From Stereocaulon alpinum (Eukaryota > Ascomycota > Lecanoromycetes > Lecanorales > Stereocaulaceae): a stretch of 64,000 nucleotides of DNA. Below the pieces are notes generated by a model. It did no database searches and was not told the DNA's origin. It saw only the letters and a program-made list of their open reading frames with translations. The translations under genes and the position numbers were made by a program. Every line of letters starts with the position of its first letter. Positions within the stretch are counted from its first letter, which is position 1. Positions 12,801 to 23,062 of this stretch are shown here, piece by piece. The DNA is taken from positions 620,001 to 684,000 of the forward strand of contig JAEUBA010000004.1 in the NCBI GenBank assembly GCA_018257865.1, written 5' to 3'.

Positions 12801-14514
12801 CTTTTACTGACTTATCATGTAGGCTCCTCATGATTCACGCCATTTGCAAGCCTTGTCTCAAGACAACCGGATATTCACGATTCTTGAACTGTCTCTCAAC
12901 TCAAAGTCGACACGAGAGATATGCTAGAGGAACCCACGTTGATCGACAGATCATACTCATCTCATGACCAGGCGAAGGGTGAGTGTGATTAACATCTCTA
13001 ATCTTGGGATACATGCTTATGACTCTGTTTCTAGTAGTCTTCACAAACGCTTCCAGCGAGCATTGAGAGGGAATAAAGACTAGGCAGCTAGCGAGAGGGA
13101 ATCGGGATGAGCTTACGAGAAGACGATATCATACGAATGAGGATATAGGCGGTGAAATTTGGGCTACTGAGCAGTAGGGTGTGAATGTAACGGAAGGGTT
13201 CAAATATTAGTCTTCGATGGGGGTGGTCAGAATAGGATAAGGCCGACTTAACGAGTGTTTTGTTTGTCCATATTCACATCCACAAGCATGTCAACATCAT
13301 GTCCGGTCCTCATCGGACTACCTTTCAAGACAAAACACAGTGCTGCCACTCGAGATGACAAGTAGGTTCTCTTAGGATTGCTGAAGAGTTAGCCTTGGAA
13401 AGAGCATAGATACTTCGTGACACTTAGATGCAGCTTTGCCTCCTGACCACGCAGCCACATCTTCAGTGGCACACTGAGCACTGGTAATCGCCCAGTCGCA
13501 AATGCATTCGCATTCACGAAATCATAGCACAACTCCAACGCGTAGGAGAACAAGTTACAGGGTGAACTTTCTGTTATGAACCAAGTTGCACCTCTTCTGC
13601 CAGACTAGGGAGTCAGACCTGCATCGTGTTGGCAAAAGAATCGATGGTGGGTATGGGGCCCGACTGTAAGATCGGGTTGCAAGACCGGAATTTTATGACA
13701 ATGGAACGTTGAACGAGGTTGTGCCGCAGCCACTAGCGTGTAGTTTCTTGGCATCGCGGTCTTCTTCGATATTCCATCCCTGCGCGCCATGCTTGCACTG
13801 CTGATGCCATTTTGATGCAGCAGTCTGAATGTGGATATGGATGATGCAAGTTCTTTACGCAAGGGTAATGATGTCATGTATGACTTCAAAGAAGATAATT
13901 ACGGCCCCCGTAAATCTTGGAATAATTCTCTGGGCAAGTAGTGCAAGATGGATTTTCCCATGCGTTGATAGGGACAGGCCGTGCAATGTGTAGATATTTT
14001 TGCTGTCTCTCGAGCAGGAGCTTGTTGACCTCACAACAATGAAGCCACTTCTTCCACATGTGCAAGCGTTTGATGCTTTGCAATAGACTAATTCGGACGA
14101 TAGATAAGGTTGATCAGTCAATTGGCTCAGCATGACGCTTGGAGCTCTCTGTTTATCTGGCTCAGAGCTTAGCGTGCTGCAACCTGCTCAGAAAATGCGT
14201 CCTTCACGAGTCTATGGTACGGATTAACCACGCATGCCAAGCCGAAGTTTTTGCTCGATTTACTCAAACCAAGTCAAAGCGCCTTCATCCGATACCTGGC
14301 CTGAGGCTTTAGCGCAGCGGGTATGACGGTCACCATCTCATACGCAAAGCAGACCGCTCCACATATCGATATATACGTCATCCATCCGCGAGTGCAGGAG
14401 GGTACCAACTGCTGGATGCTAGAGGTATAATCCGACGAAATGCCGCATCGACTAGCACCAAATCCCAAATACTGCTCCGGACGAGACTGTTTATGAAGGG
14501 TGTAATTCGTCGAA
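9823..14514. other. 4.7 kb gene-poor region
   Basis: This is the largest stretch here without a recognisable gene. Open frames are all below about 125 codons on both strands and none shows a domain, signal peptide with follow-on, or plausible exon chain. A pyrimidine-rich segment with a TATAAG-like site near 11141-11147 and following C/T-rich leader looks promoter-like, but no gene follows it. I see no terminal repeats, transposase motifs or tRNA. Base composition does not look extremely AT-rich, so strong RIP is not obvious by eye. Confidence 0.5.
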
Positions 14515-16405
14515 CTATCGCATCGACCAGGACTGGTCCCTCTCGTGGCCACCTTCTACCTGCCAGTGCAGCTTTATGTCCAGCGCTCTGTTATCATCCT
14601 TCCTCTTCTCATAGCCTATGCTTCCACTTACAACCTGCCCTTTCTTCACCGGCTCCGAAGCCTTTCCTCGATAATCGATAAGTAGTACACCCTGTTGCCA
14701 ATGCGTCCGTTTCCCGTGAGGTCCTGTTGTAAATGCGATCGACTCCCCACCTTCGCGTACGTAATCCTCTGCCTTTGCTTCTGCGGGTACCTGGCCCTCT
14801 GGTAATGTGAGAAAGAAAGTATCGAACCATATTACAAATCCATCAAGCGCGTCTATATCCGCCCTTAATTCGCAGCTGAAGACTTTGCTGGTAAAAGTGA
14901 GCTCTTCTGTTGTCGTAGTCTTCAATGAGAGCCGCAGGAATGGAGCTGAGTCTGCCGGAACAGCGAAGTCCTGAACTTCTCGGATCATAACGTCATTGTA
15001 GATGTCTTTGTACATGCTGATCATGTCAAAGCCATACACATTCTTCCAATGGTGAATGTGGTCTTCAATATATTCTGCATCGGTCATCGGGGCTATCCGG
15101 AGGGTGCAATGCGAGGGAATCATGAGGCCTTCTGGTGTGAGGTACTGATCACGTGCCCAGAGTACAGAGTCCAGCATAGCTTCGTAAAGGAGACAGTAGC
15201 CCATCCATTCAGAGACGATAATGTCGACCTTCTTCACTGGTAAGACGACCTCTTCGATCTTTCCTCGTAGGCATCTGTGATCAACGATTAGCCTATCCCT
15301 TCTGCAAGCTCTGATGAGGGACTCTTACGATATTGTATTCTCCATCCCATTTCTGAAAACGTTCTCGCGGGCGAAGTTGATGATATCGGAATTGTCTACA
15401 GCTATCACTTTGGCTGCTCCAGCTCTTGCGCAGAACATGGATAGTATGCCCGTTCCGCAGCCCACGTCCAAAATGGTCTTGCCTTCAAAGAGGTGCTTGT
15501 TCTCGTATATGAAGTCCCTGTATGATTCTGTTCGTACAGTGTCTTTCAACATGGTTTCATGTATTTCTGTCTTCATTCAGTTTTCGCACATGTTAGGGTG
15601 GCGGCAACCTCACCATGGCCTGAGTACGATGCAAAGTACGAAGTGTCCGTGTTCCCCAGCATGTGGCCGTTTTTGCTCGGTCCCATGCCTAAATTGGAAA
15701 TGATGTTCTCGTTTCCATTGTCCCAATGATCTTCACCGATGTCCTTCGAAGCTCCCCCATGACCATTACGGGCTTCCATTCCATGCCTGAGCGTCTCCAA
15801 CTCTCTCTTGCAGGCCTCGCGCTCTAGTAGAGCACGTTGCAACTGTTGCTCCAATTCGGCGGCTCGATTCACACCGTTGCTAGTACTACCAGTACCATTG
15901 AGAGCCTTCACCGATACTCCTCCCACATCATCTTCATCATCATCGAGGTCGTGTCCAATTACATCCTGCAGGCCGTATAGCAGGGCATCATCCTCTAGCG
16001 TAGGGAGTAAATATCGATCATCTTCGAAAGCAGATTTGCTTGAGACATCCGGTTTCCCCTTTCCAACTTTGACTTCACTTCGAATGTAGTTGACAAGTTT
16101 GGCCATGCCTAGGAAATCTAAGTCTGTAGACCATCAGAGAGTTAGCGCCCAGAGGGATCCCATTACAATCCTTGGGCGTGCTCACCCAGGTCTTTCCGGA
16201 TACTTACGATGTCCAGATCATGCCTGTCTTTACAATGCTGCAACATCTGTTGAGTACTGTCAAACAGCGCATCGCACATCAAGCAAACCATCTCGACTGG
16301 CTCCACGTCTGGCTCCAGGTCATCCCACCCTTCGTCCTCGGCCAAGTCGAGGACATCCCCTTCTTCCGAGCTGTCAAAGTTGGCAGCGGCTTTGTCAGGG
16401 ACCAT
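14515..16405 (-). CDS. PRMT3: PRMT3-type protein arginine N-methyltransferase
   Basis: This is a type I arginine methyltransferase that transfers methyl groups from S-adenosylmethionine to arginine; PRMT3 homologues act mainly on ribosomal protein S2 in the cytosol. The four exons are 16405..16186, 16123..15614, 15566..15329 and 15274..14515, with introns of 47-62 nt, giving 575 residues. An acidic N-terminus precedes a C2H2 zinc finger (CLMC...LQHCKDRH), which is the PRMT3 signature. The catalytic core has ETMLKDTVRTESYRDFI, the SAM-binding motif I (ILDVGCGTGILSMFCARAGA), the acidic ribose-binding VDNS, the double-E loop (SEWMGYCLLYEAML) and a THWQQG loop near the end. The first donor is GTGAGC at 16185; an earlier GTAAGT at 16207 gives the wrong phase. 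The protein has full family length. It diverges from the Mo25 gene across 384 bp. Confidence 0.95.
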
Positions 16406-16789
16406 TGTGGCCAGACGTTGAGTTTACCCTTGACCAGAGACTTGTGGTATGTCTAAGATACTAGTAGGAAAGATTGAGACTGTTAGCTGTTGACTTGGCG
16501 CACAAGATGTTTAGTATCGGCAATAAGACTGTTATCAAATTTCCGGAGGCAAGTAAAGCGAGCTAATTGCATGCCGCATGGTCGTGTTTACTCCCCTATG
16601 TTCCCTATGCGACGTCCAAAGACTCAACATAACAAGCCTTTGCATGTACACCAAAGTTACTAGTTTTTGTGCCAGCGTACCATATTACGGTCGCTGTCTC
16701 CTTCAAAGGATGAAGCTTTCGCCCGCAATTTGATTCCAACTCATCCCACTCATGACCTATAGACTGACCAGTCTCTCTACCCATTCGCA
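16406..16789. promoter_or_regulatory. Divergent promoter between PRMT3 and Mo25 genes
   Basis: 384 bases separate two head-to-head start codons, so both promoters must share this DNA (or extend into the opposite gene). I see no canonical TATA box, as expected for housekeeping genes. Inferred from layout only. Confidence 0.55.
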
Positions 16790-18085
16790 ATGGCCTTCTT
16801 CTTCCGCAATAAACCGAAGGCAGACCTAGTCAAACCTACCAAGGACCTCCTAAATAGACTATGGCAGCCTCCAAAATTGCAAAAGGCAGGCATTCGAAAT
16901 CGGTCGTCTAGGGCAGAGTGTACTGACACCGCGGACTAGACAGAGGAGGAAGCAGCAAGATTGCTTGGGCAATTGAAAGTCCAATTGGTTGGAAACCAAG
17001 GTGAATCGTCCCGTTTCAGTAAAGCGGTTCGTTGAGTCTAACTATTGCCTTAGACGTCGAAGCCGCAACTCCTGAATACATTCTGCACCTGGTTAATTCC
17101 ATGGTACAGGAAGACTTTCTATACACTCTGGCCCACAGCATACATCTACTTCCATTCGAAGGTCGTAAAGACTCCCAAGCCATCCTCTCTACGATTCTAC
17201 GCTTCAGACCTCTGAACAGTACTGCCGAACTATCACCCGCTCTCGCCTACGTGATCGACGAAAGACCAGAGGTCATTATAGAATTATGCCGAGGATACAA
17301 TCACAACGAGAGCGTCATGCCCTGCGGCGTGGTACTCAGAGAGATCCTCAAGAACGAAGACGTGACACAGATCGTGCTGTGCGATGAATCGCAGGAGAAC
17401 GAGCAAGCTATCAAAATTTTCGAGGTTGATGAAAACAAGCCCCAGTCCGGCGAAGGGGTTTTCTGGAGCTTCTTTCCATGCATTGACACGGGAGCTTTCG
17501 AAGTCAGCGCAGATGCTTTCAGTACCTTCAAAGTGAAACCTTCCAGCCTCGGTGACATGGCCTGATACTGACCATGAAGTCAGGATATCCTTACGAAGCA
17601 CAAGCAGATAGTCGCGAAATACCTGAGCATCAACTTTGACCTCTTCTTCCAACGCTACCACGACCTTCTGATCGGGTCGGCTTCATACGTGACTAAAAGA
17701 CAATCCATCAAGCTACTGGGAGAGATACTCCTTGATAGGGCGAACTACGCAGTCATGACTGAGTATGTCGACAGAGGAAAGCATCTGAAAATCTGCATGA
17801 ACTTATTGAGGCATGACAGGAGGATGGTGCAGTATGAGGGATTCCATGTTTTCAAGGTATGCTTAGTCCCTAACCTGAGCTGTGTTTGTCATGCTGATCG
17901 TTGGCCAGGTCTTCGTTGCAAATCCTAACAAGTCAGAAGAAGTGGTCAGGATATTGACACAGAACCGGGAACGTCTCCTGAGGTTCCTACCTACCTTCCT
18001 GGCTGATCGGACAGATGACGACCAGTTCAACGATGAAAAAGCCTTTATCATACGGCAGATTGAGCTCTTACCAGCGGCTGTGTGA
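16790..18085 (+). CDS. hymA: Mo25/Hym1-family scaffold protein
   Basis: This is an armadillo-like scaffold that binds and activates germinal-centre/STE20 kinases in the MOR/RAM morphogenesis network; hymA is the Aspergillus name. The five exons are 16790..16889, 16944..17000, 17054..17532, 17584..17856 and 17909..18085, giving 361 residues, normal for the family. It starts MAFFFRNK and contains the family landmarks LPFEGRKDSQ, ERPEVIIELCRGY, MPCGVVLREILKNEDV, FEVSADAFSTF, SYVTKRQSIKLLGEILLDR, LKICMNLLRHDRRMVQYEGFHVFKVFVANP and FNDEKAFIIRQI. The first intron has no GT donor that keeps the frame. The best solution is a GC-AG intron at 16890..16943, giving KAEEEAARLL, which aligns with the family's KVEEELAKYL. 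An equally long alternative is 16886..16939. The other introns are 51-53 nt with GT-AG ends. Confidence 0.95.
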
Positions 18086-18716
18086 GCAACAGCGATGCAA
18101 ACAGACCAGGCAGGATAACCAGTTCCTCTGTGTCATTGCGTTAAGGAGCCTGAGAATGAGATTCTGAAGGAGCCTACGACCCCGAAGCTTCGCTTCCACA
18201 ATGTCTGCCATTTGAGTTCTTGGGACGTGCTTTGGGAGGTTATAGTCCCCTATAGCGACTTGTGGTGGCCATGCCTAAAGCCGTAGAACTACTGAGCGAG
18301 GAATAGCAACGGTAGGAGAATCCCCGGCCTATTAAAAGTCCTTGTTACGACACTCTGCTGAGATAGGACAAAGCGCTTCAACGCGCCGTGGAATTCGCAA
18401 CAGGCTGCGCCTGAAGCTTCATTGACTGATAGAGACAGACCACAATTTGCAATGAGTACTTTTTCACTTGACTAGAGAAACGTTTCAAGCATGATACAGA
18501 TAGCTTAGCAGTGAAGCCACCAAGCGCCATCCGCAATGCCCAGATCTCCGACCAACACCTCCCATAAATGCCCATATCATCACTGCAATTTGCCTTTCCA
18601 ATACCGCATCATATCGCAAGCTTGATTCTCAATATCTATCTCCCCTGTCATATACCATCTTCCCGATCCTTGTATCCCATGCATTCGAAGCCCCACAATT
18701 CCCTTCTCCCTCTTCT
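18086..18716. other. Convergent 3' intergenic region
   Basis: About 630 bases between the tails of the Mo25 gene and the cytochrome b561-like gene. The part near 18560-18716 is C/T-rich on the plus strand. No gene is supported. Confidence 0.5.
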
Positions 18717-19575
18717 CTATAGCCCCAACTTTTGCTTCTTGATCCTAGGCAGCACTCCCACCAACGTAATCACAGCCGCCACAATCACAGCCCAGAGCTG
18801 GATATGCAGCACCCCCTTATTGAAATCCGTCTGCGTCGCAGCGGCCACAGTGCAAAAGCTCAAAACGAGCAACACATACCCACTCAGACGATGATACTTA
18901 TACACACTCTTCGCATTATCCACACTCCCATACAGCCCCGGCGTATAATACTGCGTAATTCCCACAACAGCCTGAATCGCAAACAGTATATACGTAATCA
19001 GCCCCAGAATCGCATGCGGCGACACGAAATGGGTGCCGTTGTGGGCGATTTTGTTGTATTCTATAATTATGAGGCCGGCTAGGAGAGTCAATACGGACGT
19101 GCCGTTTATGACTGCGTGGATATTTGTTCCCTGGTGTTTTTGCTTCGGGGCGTGGGTTGGTTGGAGGATTAGGATCGCTTGGGTTGTTAGGAGGAGGCCG
19201 GCGGAGTTTAGGAGGGGGTGCGCGGAGAAGAGGATTAGAGGGTGGATGAATACTGAGGCCCAGACTGTTGCTGTGAGCTGTGGGAAGTTAGAAGATGGTT
19301 GACGGGTGAGGAGGGAGGGGAAGGAGACGTACGATCCATACGCCTGCTTGGGCTATTATCGCGGTGCCTGGATACCTCATCGTCAGCGATGCTCTATGGT
19401 TACAGTAGGAGAAGAAGGGTTGGTCGCGGGATGAAATACCTAGAAAAAGGTTGAACTGTATCCCCTGCCCATCTTGCTGGCTCGCATCTCCAGCTCTTCC
19501 CAGCAAAGGTTCATCTTCGTTGCCTCTCTGTGAGACAGCAGGGTCCGATTCTGGTATCCCCGTTGCTGATGCCAT
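18717..19575 (-). CDS. Cytochrome b561-like transmembrane protein
   Basis: This is a small haem-binding membrane protein of the eukaryotic cytochrome b561/ferric-reductase transmembrane group, which passes electrons across a membrane (donor often ascorbate; the donor here is unknown). The three exons are 19575..19440, 19367..19333 and 19277..18717, giving 243 residues with five or six hydrophobic spans. The middle exon is only 35 nt. A hydrophilic N-terminus of about 40 residues with an acidic-dileucine-like patch (EDEPLLGR) comes first, which resembles a vacuolar or endosomal sorting signal (inference). Histidines that could bind the two haems lie in FSAHPLLN, NIHAVINGT, VSPHAILGL and YKYHRLSGYV, at the family's spacing. 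No DOMON domain is attached. The short tail is basic (RIKKQK). Confidence 0.85.
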
Positions 19576-20700
19576 GATGCTTCGATACCAAAACGTTTGC
19601 GATTCAGCGTTACTGTAACAAGGTTGTAGAGGTGTACGTATGCTTATGGACGTTGGAGCACGCTATTGCGGGGTTCTATGATACCTTAGATCTATCCACA
19701 TGACAGGCGCTTGTGGAGAGCTTCGGCCAATCAAATGACTGGCGCTACGAATTACCCGATGCTGATTCAGGGTCTGTCTAACCGCTTTGATCTGATACGC
19801 TACCACGTCTTCTCCGAACAAGTCCGCTTAAGACGATCTATTCCGGCGGCATGCACACTGCTTGCATAGCCATGACCTCGATACAATTGTGCCATAGTAC
19901 CTGCTTTCGGGTCTAGCGCTCAAGTGATCGGCAATCATCTGCCTCGGTTGCACCTACCGGTGGTTAATAGCCAGTTTACAAGGCTGTGCTTGACTTAAAG
20001 CCAATTCTAGAACCTTCTCAACAAGGCTACCATTCACTAAAACGTCGTGAATGCTGATGCGAAGTCAACGTTTAGCTTGCAGACGAAGGTGAGAGATATA
20101 GAATTGTCTAGATCTCACGTCCGAGTACCTCTGAGTACCGTCTTGATATCGCGTTGGTCTGATCACATTGTGTTCTCCAGTCTTACTGCGCTTGCAAATA
20201 CAAGGGATAAATAACAATAAAGCCAAAATTGAGCGTGGGCAACCTATCGACCGAGCATACCAACTCAGCATTGGACACTGTTGAGAAAGAGTGCTGGGAG
20301 GATAACGTGTATCAGGCAGTCGTTATGCCAGGCGTACTAGAGTAAAGGCTTTGTGGTCATGCACAGAACATCGGGTGAAGAACGCAATTCGGTATGAGAT
20401 AGCGACGAACGCTGGCGGACCATCATCTATAATAAAACGTCGTATTGACGTCGCTGCACAAAGCGCCAGCAGCTCGGCTAGTCCTTGTGAGCTAAGGCGA
20501 ACACCTATCAGGAGTGAAAGTCTTGAGACACCATGATTCACTGGTTCGTACCTTTGGTTTTTTGTCCCCATTAACACCATCTTTTTAGTCTAAAGACACG
20601 TGGCGGCATCAACAACAATTCTGGGCATTTTAACCTTCAACGTGTCTCATGGCCTCCCTCGTACGCATTAAAAGGTTTACTGACTCTGATATGCACGCAG
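19576..20700. other. Intergenic, divergent
   Basis: About 1.1 kb between the b561-like gene and the plus-strand orphan. It should hold both promoters and perhaps a 5' exon of the orphan. I see no RNA gene and no convincing ORF. Confidence 0.5.
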
Positions 20701-20743
20701 GGACTCGTTCGCAGCCCTGGTGGGACTCATTGGCATTCCGTTG

Positions 20744-22084
20744 ATGCTTTCGCCAAATACGACAAAAATCGTTGGAGAGATCGTTGCCTTTATATACAAA
20801 ACTTTGTATCCAGCCACCGCAAAATGTGAGCGGATCCAATGGTGCGATGTCCCAGCTGGGCCATTACTGCAATGCAAACAGGATTGTGCAGGCTCGGGGG
20901 AAGAAAGACAAGGCTCAGACTGCCTAAAGTCGACGCTCGGAAATTTCTTTCAGCGAGCATGGGTATCTGCATCTCTACGAAACATATTTGTTACGAAACC
21001 AAAGCAACTTAGTCTCGATACGCAATACGTTCGCACAGATCAGAAGCTCGTACAGGCTTACCTCCTTCTGAATAGGTATAACGATGGGAGGTTCCGTGAC
21101 GATATTGTTCAATTTCGCGATATCGATGGGATCCTGACAGCCCACCTGCTGAATACCTTACCTCCGTATATCCACTCCTGTACCCAGACTAAGCGGGAAA
21201 TCGAACTCATCCTCGAAGGATACCCTCCACAATACACAGAACATGTTCTGATACCACAAGATGAGCTACCAAAACCATCAACGCAGTGGATTTGTATCGC
21301 CTCACCTATTGAAGGGCCACCCGATATCTATCGTGGAGGCTGGGTCGTCGCTGTGGGTCTTAACTGGAACCACAACAGCGTGGATAGGAGGAGTGGTAAG
21401 GCTCAAAGCACCTGGCCTGTTATCGGACATAATATGGAACCTATATCACAGGACACACCAGGGAGAGAACCGGTCAAAGACTTCAAGCCGAGGCAGATGG
21501 GAGTGCACCGGGTCCGTCACGTCTTCCACGAAATCCGAAAATCCTTTCCTGACCAAGAGAGAATCGTTAGAGCAGCGCTAGAATTCATCCATCCATTCTT
21601 CTCCAGCTGCGCTGACGAAATGGAACCCTGGCTCGATCCTCTCAACGTGCCGCCCCCCGTTGCTGAACTTGCGAACGGATTGCCCGTGCCACGATCTTGT
21701 AGCGAAGTTGCGGCACAGCTTCTGATAAAGAATGCAAAGCTGTTCGCTGCACCATATGACAGTTTCTACTCGCAAGGATATAGTAGAAGACTTTCTGGTC
21801 CCGAGTGGACGATAATCATGCGGATCTTCAATCGTTTTTGTCCCTTGGCTTCTGAAGACATCGAGTTCTTGCGCCCGAGGCTAGTTTCTGTATTGCAAGC
21901 TGCTGCAGTAGGCGTTTGGGAGCTTATGGGGGATAAACGCAAAGCTTGGATGACGAGGTTGCCTGAGATACCGGAGCTCCACGCGCGTAGACACATTTAT
22001 GTTTATGATTGTAAAGGAGCGGAACATCATGACGAGGTTGCCTCAGCTGAGGGACCTCTGGGAGCACAGATATATGTATGTTGA
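20744..22084 (+). CDS. Hypothetical protein, no recognised domain; 5' end unresolved
   Basis: A single open frame codes for at least 446 residues from the first in-frame ATG (20744). The frame is open back to 20690, and the codons 20702-20743 read like real protein (DSFAALVGLIGIPL), so an upstream exon spliced near 20701 (CGCAG acceptor) is likely. The ATG at 20649 with a GTACGC donor is in the wrong phase. A weakly hydrophobic N-terminal segment is followed by a cluster of Cys (residues about 24-60), then a soluble, mixed region with no motif I know. Composition is normal for a gene (balanced, charged, few repeats). It ends 957 bases before the tail of NMA111. I do not recognise the family; it may be a lineage-restricted fungal protein. 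Confidence 0.6.
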   Translation: MLSPNTTKIVGEIVAFIYKTLYPATAKCERIQWCDVPAGPLLQCKQDCAGSGEERQGSDCLKSTLGNFFQRAWVSASLRNIFVTKPKQLSLDTQYVRTDQKLVQAYLLLNRYNDGRFRDDIVQFRDIDGILTAHLLNTLPPYIHSCTQTKREIELILEGYPPQYTEHVLIPQDELPKPSTQWICIASPIEGPPDIYRGGWVVAVGLNWNHNSVDRRSGKAQSTWPVIGHNMEPISQDTPGREPVKDFKPRQMGVHRVRHVFHEIRKSFPDQERIVRAALEFIHPFFSSCADEMEPWLDPLNVPPPVAELANGLPVPRSCSEVAAQLLIKNAKLFAAPYDSFYSQGYSRRLSGPEWTIIMRIFNRFCPLASEDIEFLRPRLVSVLQAAAVGVWELMGDKRKAWMTRLPEIPELHARRHIYVYDCKGAEHHDEVASAEGPLGAQIYVC

Positions 22085-22920
22085 TGGTTCTAGAGGGGTT
22101 CCACATCATGCCGAAGACTGGCTGGGGGTGGGTTTTTGATGCAAGGTACACGACCCCAGATCTTTAAGCGGCCATCCACGACGTCGCCGCTTGCTGCCCC
22201 CATCGTCGGCCTGGTGGCCTGTCCCGCCAAGGTCTAATTCCATTCAAGACCCGGACACTTCTGGAGCTGTGCTGCACATCGAGAAAATACAAATTCCACA
22301 CTTGAACCGCAATCACCCACCAGAAGAAACCTGCCACCGCCTACCCACATATCAAACCTCACGAAGTCCCTGCGAATCCCATCCACCTACACCCAACTCA
22401 GAGAAAAACACCCTACGATACCAGAGCTCATCTCTCGACATGACTCGATTTCGATGATCGATCGAACTGTAATCAGTACAAAGTGGAATGAACCCCTCCA
22501 CAACCCACCATCCCAGCCTCCAAACTTCGCCACTCATCGCCTCAAACCCTTTCCCCGTCACCATCCATCCCATAACTCCCGTCGAGCAGAGAAGACACAT
22601 CCCGACAAACGTGTGGGAGTCAAAAAAACGCACAACAGACCTGGCGCTTTTTACGTTTTCTCAAGGGATCAACAAAGCTGGGAGAAGTATAAAATGCTGC
22701 ATTTTGGAGGAAAGGATGGATTCAGGTAGATAGTGGGGCGTTTGGTGAAGGTTATGTTTTGTGATGATGGAGCAATGTTTTTCGTTATAGGGTATGTAGA
22801 GACCTTGTCTAGCGTGTCAAATCGAAGTGGGTGGAGAAATCTATCTACAAAATGTTGTATCTGCATGCTATAAGTGCTTACTCGCGAAGAGGAAGTCGGA
22901 GATGGAAGGTTGGGTGTTTA
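22085..22920. other. Convergent 3' intergenic region
   Basis: Between the orphan's stop and the minisatellite next to NMA111. Short ORFs around 22191-22733 overlap each other in several frames and look like noise. No gene is supported. Confidence 0.5.
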
Positions 22921-23062
22921 TAGTCCACTTCCCTCAGAGACTTCCGTAGTCTACTACTCTAGGGACTTTCACAGTCTACTCCCGCAAGAGTTCTTCCAGT
23001 CCACTATGGTGTACCTTAAGAACTCCTATAGTCCACTCCCTCAAGGACTCCCACAGTCAACG
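22921..23062. repeat. Degenerate 25-bp minisatellite
   Basis: About five and a half imperfect units begin with (T/C)AGTC(C/T)ACT at 22921, 22947, 22972, 22997, 23029 and 23054. Spacing is 25-26 bp except one of 32. Each unit carries a second core close to GGACTCCC or a variant. The array runs across the 3' end of NMA111 and contains its stop codon (23041-23043). Confidence 0.75.
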
